A stretch of DNA of 13,957 bases, from positions 1 to 13,957 of the forward strand of contig QMSR01000012.1 of NCBI GenBank assembly GCA_003649695.1, given 5' to 3'. Both the position numbers and the translations under genes were made by a program. This document shows, in pieces, positions 7,020-13,052 of this stretch. The notes under the pieces are model-generated. The model worked only from the letters and a program-made list of their open reading frames with translations. It was not told the origin of the DNA and did not search any database. This stretch comes from Thermoplasmata archaeon. GTDB taxonomy: Archaea > Thermoplasmatota > Thermoplasmata > Thermoplasmatales > B87-G9. How positions within the stretch are numbered: position 1 is the stretch's first letter; the number at the start of each line of letters is the position of its first letter.

Positions 7020-7935
7020 GTACCAGAAACTTCCTCCCAAGGAAAACCTCAACATCAACGCCCCTGTCCCTCAACTCCCTCAGCATGGACGAAGGTTCAA
7101 GGCCCATGGTCGAGCACAGGGCTTCTAGCTGGTCCATCCTGAGCGGGTGAACCTCTAGGATCTTCAGGATCTCCGCTACCGGGTCCCCCTCAACCTTCGG
7201 AGGACCACGCTCTAGGCCACCGAGTACGTAAACTCTATCCGGCCCCAGGGACGAGGAGAGGGCCTCCTTGAAGACCTCCACCACCCCGCGCGAAGGAGGC
7301 TTGACCCAAGCCTCCGCCGGAGGGCGAAGGGGGAGCGTGATGTAGGCGGCCCGGGGGGACACCTCCTCCATGTATGAGGCCAAGTCCTTCGCCTCCTCCC
7401 GATTTGAATTCAGTCCCTCTACCAACATGTGTTCCGAGATCAGGTTCCCCGAGTACCTTCTCGAAAAAAGGATAATTCCCTCTAGGATGTCATCCAGGCG
7501 CAGGAAGGGATGGGGCCTATTCAGCCTCCTCCAGGTCTTCTCCCACACGGTGTCCACCTTGACGGAGACAATATCGAAGAGGAGGAGATCCCCGACCACG
7601 TCTTCCCTCCATAGAAGGGATCCGTTGCTCATGATGGCTAGGGGCTGAAAGACCTTCTCCTTGATCCCCCTGGCTTCCAGGCCTAGATTGGCGTCCAACG
7701 TGGGCTCCCCGTTGGGGACGAAGGTAATCACCTCGGGGGCCCTCTCCCTCACCGCCCTCACCACCTCGTCGACAAGGGCATCGGGCTCGTAGTACTCCCT
7801 CCTACGTACGGAGAGATTGGTCGTCCTCCCCACCTGGCAGTAGACGCACGAATAGGTGCAGTGCTTGTCGTATACATTGTTGACCCCCAGGCTGAGCCCA
7901 AGCCTCCTCGAGGGGACGGGCCCGAAGACCACCAC
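6973..7935 (-). CDS. Radical SAM protein, COG0731-like, with C-terminal winged-helix-like region
   Basis: A 320-residue radical SAM enzyme of unknown reaction. It opens with the family signature FGPVPSRRLGLSLG (4-17). The [4Fe-4S]/SAM loop is CTYSCVYC, a CX3CX2C motif with C26, C30 and C33. NGEPTL further on is the GE motif contacting SAM. Residues about 255-310 (EILKILEVHPLRMDQLEAL onward) look like a winged-helix tail found in some relatives. The family is related to TYW1/wyosine synthase by COG grouping but lacks its flavodoxin part, so a tRNA-modifying role is not supported. The GTG at 7935 (GTG at 7932 also possible) lies about 26 bp from a TATA-like element, suggesting a leaderless mRNA. 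It is divergent from the hydrogenase operon; a maturation role is conceivable but unproven. Confidence 0.9.
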   Translation of the reverse strand: MVVFGPVPSRRLGLSLGVNNVYDKHCTYSCVYCQVGRTTNLSVRRREYYEPDALVDEVVRAVRERAPEVITFVPNGEPTLDANLGLEARGIKEKVFQPLAIMSNGSLLWREDVVGDLLLFDIVSVKVDTVWEKTWRRLNRPHPFLRLDDILEGIILFSRRYSGNLISEHMLVEGLNSNREEAKDLASYMEEVSPRAAYITLPLRPPAEAWVKPPSRGVVEVFKEALSSSLGPDRVYVLGGLERGPPKVEGDPVAEILKILEVHPLRMDQLEALCSTMGLEPSSMLRELRDRGVDVEVFLGRKFLVLRRRKFSPRSSRPSP

Positions 7936-7954
7936 GAAACCCTATTTCTGGGGA

Positions 7955-7967
7955 ATAACTTATTTTC
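7955..7967. promoter_or_regulatory. Central TATA-like element between radical SAM gene and hydrogenase operon
   Basis: AT-rich ATAACTTATTTTC lies at the midpoint (about 7961) of the 53-bp gap between start codons at 7935 (minus) and 7989 (plus). Plus strand: AACTTATTTT preceded by purine-rich GGGAAT, BRE-like. Minus strand: AAAATAAGTTATT preceded by TTGG. The distance to each start codon is about 26 bp, so both mRNAs would be leaderless. Confidence 0.6.
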
Positions 7968-7988
7968 CAACATTTATTATAGATCTGG

Positions 7989-9164
7989 ATGGAGAAAAGG
8001 GAGCTGGAGAGGATCGGAGGAGAGGCCGAATTCCTGGTGCTCGCTAAAGAGGGGATTGTAGAGAACGCATACTTCATCTCAACGGCCCCTGTCAGGGGAT
8101 TCGAGAGACTCCTGAAGGGGAAGAGCCCTATCTTTGCCCTCCAGGCTGTTATGAGAATCTGCGGAATCTGCTTCTCCGCTCATGGAATCGCTTCGGTGGA
8201 GGCCATCGAGGAGGCCATTGGCATCCTCCCTCCACCAAATGGTAGGAATGCTAGGGAGGCGCTGGGCCTACTGAACAGGATCCAGAGCCACATCCTCCAC
8301 CTCATGCTCCTCACCCCCGACCTGGTGGAGGATGATGGTAGGATCATGTACAGGGAAATCGAGCTTCTGAACAAGATAAGCAACCTCCTCCAAAAGCTGG
8401 GGGGAGCACCAACACACCCCCCCTTCCTGGCCATAGGAGGCGTGGAGAGGCTCCCCGAAGAGGGGGAGCTAGGGAGAATGGTCGAGAACCTCAGGGAGCT
8501 CAAGGAGGAATTCCTCTCCATCCGGAAGGATCTCCTCAACTGTGCAGACGGATCCGACGCCCTTGCCACGCTTAGGGAAAAGGAGTATGCCCCTAGTTTC
8601 CTCGCCACACACCTTTTCTACGGCGATCGATACAACCTGGATATGGGTGTTGTTGAAACCCTCCACTACCACGAATTCCGGGGGGAAGATGCCCCGGAGG
8701 AAGCTAAGACGAGCACGAGCATGGTCGCCCTTTACAGGGGTAGACCGGTTGAGGTGGGTCCAAGGGCGAGGCTCTCGCTTTACAGGGACTTCTCGGACGG
8801 GAGCCTATGGGGATTGCAAGTGGCGAGGATGGAGGAGGTCCCAATGGCCGTCGATAGGGTGATAAGGCTGATAGAGGAGATCGACCCGAGGGAGCCCTGC
8901 AAGACCGAAAGGCTCGTCTTCAAGCGCGGTAGGGGCATTGGGGTCTACGAGGCCCCCAGGGGGACCCTGATCCACAAAGTTGCCCTCGGCCCAGAGGGGA
9001 GGATCACCGACTACCAGATCATCGTGCCGACCGAGTTCAACATCCCGCATATGGAGGCTGCCTGCAGGGGCCTCCCCGCCGGGATGGCGGATCTGGTGCC
9101 CAGGATCTACGATCCATGCATTCCGTGTGCAACGCATGTTGTGGAGGTGGGGAAGAGTGTCTGA
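7989..9164 (+). CDS. frhA: [NiFe] hydrogenase large subunit, F420-reducing type (FrhA-like)
   Basis: Catalytic subunit that splits H2 at a Ni-Fe centre. The four nickel-ligand cysteines are present: C58 and C61 in RICGICFSAH (56-65), and C377 and C380 in DPCIPCATH (375-383). The RGxE pattern (VRGFE) and the terminal His383 provide a Mg site, and EAPRGTLIH carries the active-site arginine. Only 8 residues follow His383, the usual endopeptidase cleavage point. The N-terminus is short and reads RIGGEAEF where relatives have RxEGHAEL, so the proton-gate glutamate seems absent. The ATG at 7989 is forced by an in-frame TAG at 7980-7982. The 391-residue length is slightly below typical FrhA. Group 3a is inferred from the frhG- and frhB-like neighbours; the small-subunit start overlaps by 8 nt. 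Confidence 0.92.
   Translation: MEKRELERIGGEAEFLVLAKEGIVENAYFISTAPVRGFERLLKGKSPIFALQAVMRICGICFSAHGIASVEAIEEAIGILPPPNGRNAREALGLLNRIQSHILHLMLLTPDLVEDDGRIMYREIELLNKISNLLQKLGGAPTHPPFLAIGGVERLPEEGELGRMVENLRELKEEFLSIRKDLLNCADGSDALATLREKEYAPSFLATHLFYGDRYNLDMGVVETLHYHEFRGEDAPEEAKTSTSMVALYRGRPVEVGPRARLSLYRDFSDGSLWGLQVARMEEVPMAVDRVIRLIEEIDPREPCKTERLVFKRGRGIGVYEAPRGTLIHKVALGPEGRITDYQIIVPTEFNIPHMEAACRGLPAGMADLVPRIYDPCIPCATHVVEVGKSV
9141..9149 (+). promoter_or_regulatory. Shine-Dalgarno site that fixes the hydrogenase small-subunit start
   Basis: GTGGAGGTG lies 7 nt before GTG at 9157, inside the end of the large-subunit gene. It selects GTG 9157 over upstream in-frame Met codons; the reading frame extends back to 8980 but translates only to non-homologous sequence there. 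Confidence 0.7.
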
Positions 9165-9852
9165 TCTGCTCATCTACGACGTGGGAGGCTGCGAGGGATG
9201 CCCCCTCTCCATCCTTAGGGTCCTCCCGCAGCTGGAGGAAAGGGTACACGTGAGCTCCAAGGCCTTGGGAAACCTGTCCCTGTCGAGGGACTACGACTAC
9301 GCCGTGATCACGGGCTCCGCATGCATAAACGAGGAAAGGGTAACATCGATCATTCGGAGGATCAGGGAGAAAGCCAAGGTCCTCATAGCCTATGGCTCCT
9401 GCGCCAGCGTAGGGGGGATCACCCTGTTCTGCAGGGGAGGGCAGAGGCCCAGACCCGAGCATAGGACCTTCCTACCCATATCCTCCGTGGTGGAGGTCGA
9501 CTACGCGATACCCGGCTGTCCTCCGAACCCGACTCTGCTCGTGAACCTTCTGGACTCGCTGGAGGGTGAGGGAGGCTCCAGGAGCAAGTATTTCCTATCG
9601 CTCTTCTCCAGGGTGGCCAAGGAGAAGAAGCTAAGCGGGTTCGACCTCATGGACGAGATCGTCCTATCGGGTCTGTGCATTGGTTGCGGGGCCTGCGTAC
9701 TCTCCTGCCCGGCCCACGCCCTCCACATGGTGGAGGGCAAGCCGGACCTCATGCCGGAGAAGTGCATAAGATGCGGGACCTGCTGCGTCAGATGCCCGCG
9801 TTTCACACAACTGTTATTACGCAGGCCGGCCCTTAGCAGGGGGGTGGTATAG
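9157..9852 (+). CDS. frhG: [NiFe] hydrogenase small subunit fused to 2x[4Fe-4S] ferredoxin (FrhG-like)
   Basis: Electron-transfer subunit of the hydrogenase, passing electrons from the Ni-Fe centre to FrhB. The 231 residues begin MSDLLIYDVGGCEGC. The proximal cluster ligands are C12 and C15 (CEGC), C82 (YGSC) and C121 (PGCPPNP). The C-terminal ferredoxin domain has CIGCGACVLSCP (C174, C177, C180, C184) and CIRCGTCCVRCP (C203, C206, C209, C213), giving three clusters in all, as in methanogen FrhG. The start is GTG 9157, chosen for its Shine-Dalgarno and because homology begins there. It overlaps frhA by 8 nt, and its TAG shares one base with the frhB GTG. The closest alternative, MvhG of the F420-non-reducing hydrogenase, lacks this ferredoxin tail. 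Confidence 0.92.
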   Translation: MSDLLIYDVGGCEGCPLSILRVLPQLEERVHVSSKALGNLSLSRDYDYAVITGSACINEERVTSIIRRIREKAKVLIAYGSCASVGGITLFCRGGQRPRPEHRTFLPISSVVEVDYAIPGCPPNPTLLVNLLDSLEGEGGSRSKYFLSLFSRVAKEKKLSGFDLMDEIVLSGLCIGCGACVLSCPAHALHMVEGKPDLMPEKCIRCGTCCVRCPRFTQLLLRRPALSRGVV

Positions 9853-10688
9853 TGTTCCCAGTTAGGCCGGAGAGGCCCCTAGGCGAGTACAGATCCGTCT
9901 ACCTTGCCAACACCCTCAGGGAGGACGTCCGCAGGAGGAGGACTGGCTCCGGAGGGGCCGTGACCTCACTCCTGATGTACATGCTCGATTCAGGGGTCGT
10001 GGACGCAGTCGTTGCCTCCAAGCGCAAGGGTGGCCTAACAGGGGAGATAGCGATAGCTAGGAGCTCCGGGGAGCTGCTGGAGGTGGCGGGGAACCGGTGG
10101 GGCGTGGTCCCCTTCACGAGCATGATGAGGGAGGCCCTCTCCAGGGAGGGGATTCAGAGGGCCGCCCTCGTCGGCCTTCCTTGCCAGGCCCAGTTCATTT
10201 GGCAGATGAAAACGTTCCCCCTCCTGGAGGCCGACTTCAGCTCAAAGATAAGGTTCATCGTGAGTCTCTTCTGCCTGGGCACGTTCGCCACCGAACCCTT
10301 CCTGAACTACCTTAAGATAAGGTATGGCATAGACCCATCCGAGATCTCCGGAATAAGGATGAACGGCAAGGTGCTGGAGGTGCAGCACGGAACCGAGACC
10401 CTCAGGCTGGACATCAGGGATGCCGTTTCCTTCATGCAGCTCGGTTGCCTCACCTGCCCGGACTACACGGGCGTCTTCGCGGACCTCTCGGCCGGCTTAA
10501 GCGAGGAGCACCCCCAGAGGACGGTCCTCATCACCAGGAGCGAGGAGGCGGAGAGGCTCCTGAGGGAGGCCGCCGAAGCCGGGTACCTGGAGTTCGAGAA
10601 AGCGCCCGTAACGGTGATCCAGGAGATCACCATCAAGGCGGAGACCAAGCTCATGCGCGCCAACAAGTACCTGAGCATGCTACTGTGA
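9852..10688 (+). CDS. frhB: Coenzyme F420-reducing hydrogenase beta subunit (FrhB family)
   Basis: Flavin/iron-sulfur subunit expected to hand electrons from FrhG to coenzyme F420. The 278 residues match FrhB in length. Visible landmarks are the TGSGGAVTSLL loop (31-41), GLPCQAQ (108-114, C111), LFCLG (C141) and GCLTCPDYTGVFADLSAG (198-215, with C199 and C202). These four cysteines are the likely [4Fe-4S] ligands. FAD and F420 binding are inferred from the family. The same family also occurs in FpoF, F420-dependent sulfite reductase and glutamate-synthase-like proteins, but the hydrogenase genes just upstream make the Frh role most likely. GTG start at 9852, overlapping the frhG stop by one base, behind a GGGGGTGGT ribosome site. 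The stop (10686-10688) directly abuts the tRNA gene. Confidence 0.9.
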   Translation: MFPVRPERPLGEYRSVYLANTLREDVRRRRTGSGGAVTSLLMYMLDSGVVDAVVASKRKGGLTGEIAIARSSGELLEVAGNRWGVVPFTSMMREALSREGIQRAALVGLPCQAQFIWQMKTFPLLEADFSSKIRFIVSLFCLGTFATEPFLNYLKIRYGIDPSEISGIRMNGKVLEVQHGTETLRLDIRDAVSFMQLGCLTCPDYTGVFADLSAGLSEEHPQRTVLITRSEEAERLLREAAEAGYLEFEKAPVTVIQEITIKAETKLMRANKYLSMLL

Positions 10689-10766
10689 TGGTGGTCCCGC
10701 CGGGATTTGAACCCGGGTCGGTGGCTCGAAAGGCCACCATGCTTGGCCGGGCTACACCACGGGACC
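10689..10766 (-). tRNA. tRNA-Glu (anticodon UUC)
   Basis: A full cloverleaf can be drawn on the minus strand. The acceptor stem is GGTCCCG/CGGGACC and the anticodon stem GTGGC/GCCAC with loop CTTTCGA, giving anticodon UUC (10730-10728). The T arm is CCGGG-TTCAAAT-CCCGG. The D arm GTGT/GCAT includes a G10-U25 wobble, as in other archaeal tRNA-Glu genes. The 3' CCA is encoded (10691-10689), and there is no intron. There is no TATA-like sequence in the 40 bp before the 5' end. The gene runs tail to tail with frhB, with no gap. Confidence 0.95.
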
Positions 10767-10917
10767 CTATCCGTTCTGGTTCTCCGCCACCTGCGGGAAC
10801 CTTCCCCCCTCCGGCTTCATTGGGGGGGCTTTCGGGGGGAACGGAGACCCCCCACATCTTCGGGAGTTCCAGCAGTCCCCATTCGGGCTTGAGACCCCAC
10901 ATATCGGGAACTGCCAT
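10767..10917 (-). other. GC-rich leader/intergenic region upstream of tRNA-Glu, with repeats and a possible leaderless small ORF
   Basis: This 151-bp stretch lies between a strong TATA element and the tRNA 5' end. On the minus strand it holds four G/C runs that can form two hairpins: 10848-10853 with 10834-10839, and 10822-10828 with 10804-10809. An imperfect direct repeat (GAGACCCC(CC)CACAT then TCGGGA on the plus strand) occurs at 10844-10866 and 10891-10910, 47 bp apart. An open frame starts at ATG 10917, exactly 26 bp from the TATA centre. It would begin MAVPDMWGLKPEWGLL and carries two MWG repeats, but it has no stop before the tRNA and runs through it to 10651. It may be a transcribed tRNA leader, a small RNA, or a peptide gene; none is proven. 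Confidence 0.3.
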
Positions 10918-10937
10918 GGCAGAACTCACACCAAATG

Positions 10938-10950
10938 CATATAAAAATTA
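10938..10950 (-). promoter_or_regulatory. TATA box, probable promoter for the tRNA-Glu leader
   Basis: CATATAAAAATTA on the plus strand reads TAATTTTTATATG on the minus strand. It is the only strong TATA-like sequence upstream of the tRNA. The start site would be near 10917, about 150 nt before the mature tRNA. The element could also work rightward, giving an 80-nt leader for the ABC operon. Confidence 0.4.
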
Positions 10951-11023
10951 CGAATTGTTCTAATTAAGAATACAGCTCTAATACGATGCCCTAAAAAGCC
11001 TATTCCCTTAATCAACTATGTTG

Positions 11024-11034
11024 AAATTTTTATG
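11024..11034 (+). promoter_or_regulatory. TATA box of the ABC importer operon
   Basis: AAATTTTTATG is centred near 11028, preceded by GTTG. The distance to GTG 11051 or ATG 11054 is 23-26 bp, so the mRNA would be leaderless. The flanking 10930-11050 stretch is markedly AT-rich compared with the surrounding genes. Confidence 0.55.
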
Positions 11035-11050
11035 AGGAAATTAACGTATA

Positions 11051-12043
11051 GTGATGATAATGAGGGGCAAAGTCCTCCTGGTGGTATCAGCTATTTTGGC
11101 GGCGGTTGTAGTGCTATCTGCCGTCTATTTCTCTGGCGTCCTCCCCTCCACCAGCGGCGGGAGGGTAATAGTTGACCAGCTGGGGAGGGAGGTCCGAGTA
11201 CCCGAGGATCCGAGGAGGATAGCGGTTCTAGACCCCCTCGCCGCCGAGATCCTTGTTGCCCTCAATGCCACCGACAGGATCGTCGTCAGGGTGGACAAAG
11301 CGACGTTTCCACCCCAGCTCCAGGACATCCCGGCCATCCGGTTCTTCCTGGGCACCGCCTGGAATTACGAGGCCGTTCTGAACTACTCTCCGGACGTTGT
11401 TGTGAGCTTCGCGTTTTCGCCCGATGACGATAGGATAACCGGGTTCATCCAGGCCGGGGTTCCCGTTGTTTGCATTTCCTGGACCATGTCCTTCGAGGAC
11501 GTCTATGAAAAGATCAGGCTGCTAGGGAATCTTGTCAACGCCCAGGATAGGGCGGACGAGATCATCGGCTACATCAGGGACATCTTAAGCACGGTAGAGG
11601 AGGGAACAGCAAACCTGTCTAAGCTCAGGGCGATCTTCGTCAGAGACGTCGTTGAGGATGGATTCATGGTCTACGGAAAGGGGATGGAGGAGGTGATGCT
11701 CGAGCTCGCAGGGGCGACGAACATCGCACACTCCAACAAAACCAAATACAACGTTGGCCTGGAGACCATCATTGAGTGGAACCCGGAGGTCATCGTCCTC
11801 TCCCACAGGGTGAAGGACGGACCCGCCGTGATCCTCAACAGCACCAACCCGGCCTGGGAGAGCGTTGACGCCTTTAGGAACAGGATGGTCTTCCAGCTGC
11901 CGAGGCAGTACCGTTCTACGTCCCTGGAAGCCTGCCTAGGCGTTCTTCTCATGGCCCACTGGTTCCACCCGGACGCAAATCTCCCGCGGCTGGAGGACGT
12001 GGAGAGCGACTTCTATCAATTCATGTACGGGATAACGATCTAG
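11051..12043 (+). CDS. ABC importer substrate-binding protein, FecB/BtuF-like (PF01497 type)
   Basis: Extracytoplasmic binding protein delivering an iron-chelate, heme or corrinoid ligand to the permease encoded next. The 330 residues begin with a positively charged start and a hydrophobic helix (about 7-30, VLLVVSAILAAVVVLSAVYF) that serves as signal or membrane anchor. There is no lipobox cysteine, so anchoring by the uncleaved helix is likely. The mature part opens with DQLGREVRVPEDPRRIAVL, matching the DxxGRxVxVPxxPxRIVVL start of the family, followed by NYEAVLNYSPDVVV and, later, IEWNPEVIVL, the repeated strand-turn of the two lobes. Possible starts are GTG 11051, ATG 11054 and ATG 11060; the longest is given. 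It heads a three-gene operon, 4 nt before the permease. The ligand is not evident. Confidence 0.9.
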   Translation: MMIMRGKVLLVVSAILAAVVVLSAVYFSGVLPSTSGGRVIVDQLGREVRVPEDPRRIAVLDPLAAEILVALNATDRIVVRVDKATFPPQLQDIPAIRFFLGTAWNYEAVLNYSPDVVVSFAFSPDDDRITGFIQAGVPVVCISWTMSFEDVYEKIRLLGNLVNAQDRADEIIGYIRDILSTVEEGTANLSKLRAIFVRDVVEDGFMVYGKGMEEVMLELAGATNIAHSNKTKYNVGLETIIEWNPEVIVLSHRVKDGPAVILNSTNPAWESVDAFRNRMVFQLPRQYRSTSLEACLGVLLMAHWFHPDANLPRLEDVESDFYQFMYGITI

Positions 12044-12047
12044 GTCC

Positions 12048-13052
12048 ATGGGCAGAAGGGGGCTTTCCCTGGCCCTGCTCACCGCCGGGCTGGCCTTCGC
12101 TTCTCTGTTCGTGGGCAGGTTCGGGATTGAACCCTCCTTGGTGCTCAGGATCATCGCCCATCCGGGCACCAAGGTGGGTCCGTGGACCTACTCTCAGTGG
12201 AGCGTTGTGTGGCTGATCAGGGTGCCGAGGACCATCATGGTCGTGCTGGCGGGCATGGCCTTAGCCACAGCGGGGGCATCCTTTCAGGCCGTGTTCCGAA
12301 ACCCGCTTGTGGCCCCGTCGCTGCTCGGGGTGACGCAGGGTGCCGCTCTGGGGGCGTCTGTGGCGATCTTGTTCGCCTCACCGTCCGGCAGCGTGGTCCA
12401 GCTGTTCGCCTTCTCCTTCGGCCTTCTGGCCGTCGCCATCTCATATTTCATCTCCAGGGTCAGGGGGACCCCCGGGACCCTGACCCTGGTCCTCGCAGGG
12501 GTCGCGGTCTCCATGTTCATGAGCTCCATGGTGGGGGTCATGAAGTTCCTGGCCGCCTCCGGGAGCGAAGAGAGGATCTCTAGCCTAGTCTTCTGGCTGA
12601 TGGGGGGCTTTTACAGGGTTTACTGGGGCTCCCTAAGGCTTCCAGCCCCAATAATCATTGTGTCCGTAACAGCCGTCATGTTGCTCAGGTGGAGATTAAA
12701 CGTGCTCTCCATGGGGAAGGAGGAGGCAGAGAGCCTGGGGGTCGACTACGGCAAGAGCATAGGTCTGGTCGTGGTCCTCGCGACACTCATGACGGCCGCG
12801 ACCGTGTCGGTTGCCGGCATTATCAGCTGGATCGGGCTCGTGATTCCGCACATAGCCAGGATGCTGGTGGGCACCGACAACCGCCTCGTGCTCCCCTACT
12901 CCCTCGCCATCGGGAGCTCCATCATGCTCGTCTCTGACATGATAGCCAGGGTTGCGACCACGGCCGAGATCCCCGTGGGGATCATAACGTCCTTCATAGG
13001 TTTTCCATTCTTCGCCCACCTGCTCAGGAGGAGGAGGCTGGGATGGGCGTGA
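12048..13052 (+). CDS. ABC importer permease, FecCD/BtuC family
   Basis: Integral membrane subunit of a type II ABC importer, expected to have about ten helices as in BtuC. The 334 residues show the family landmarks in order: RVPRT (58-62), GASFQAVFRNPLVAP (76-90), LGVTQGAALGA (93-103), SLGVDYG (229-235), the coupling-region motif IGLVIPHIAR (262-271), and the terminal EIPVGIITSFIGFPFF (307-322). The length is typical. The ATG at 12048 has AGGT just upstream. The 3' end overlaps the ATPase gene by 10 nt, so the two are co-translated. The family transports Fe-siderophores, heme, cobalamin and sometimes molybdate, and sequence alone does not decide between these. Confidence 0.95.
   Translation: MGRRGLSLALLTAGLAFASLFVGRFGIEPSLVLRIIAHPGTKVGPWTYSQWSVVWLIRVPRTIMVVLAGMALATAGASFQAVFRNPLVAPSLLGVTQGAALGASVAILFASPSGSVVQLFAFSFGLLAVAISYFISRVRGTPGTLTLVLAGVAVSMFMSSMVGVMKFLAASGSEERISSLVFWLMGGFYRVYWGSLRLPAPIIIVSVTAVMLLRWRLNVLSMGKEEAESLGVDYGKSIGLVVVLATLMTAATVSVAGIISWIGLVIPHIARMLVGTDNRLVLPYSLAIGSSIMLVSDMIARVATTAEIPVGIITSFIGFPFFAHLLRRRRLGWA

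Noticed and set aside
6432..7058. 208-residue minus-strand open frame over the HD gene
   Set aside because: Shadow frame rich in Leu, Asp and His with no motif; the HD gene is clearly the real product.
8980..9156. N-terminal extension of the hydrogenase small subunit
   Set aside because: The upstream part is the large-subunit gene read in another frame; homology and a Shine-Dalgarno place the start at GTG 9157.
10844..10910. CRISPR array
   Set aside because: Only two imperfect copies of a short repeat are present, with no regular spacers and no cas genes.
10680..11050. Integration site or mobile element at tRNA-Glu
   Set aside because: No integrase, no duplicated tRNA 3' end that I can see in the window, and the neighbouring genes look like ordinary housekeeping or transport genes.
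10930..11050. Cobalamin or other riboswitch before the ABC operon
   Set aside because: The region is AT-rich without conserved riboswitch helices, and the nearest TATA box predicts a leaderless mRNA.
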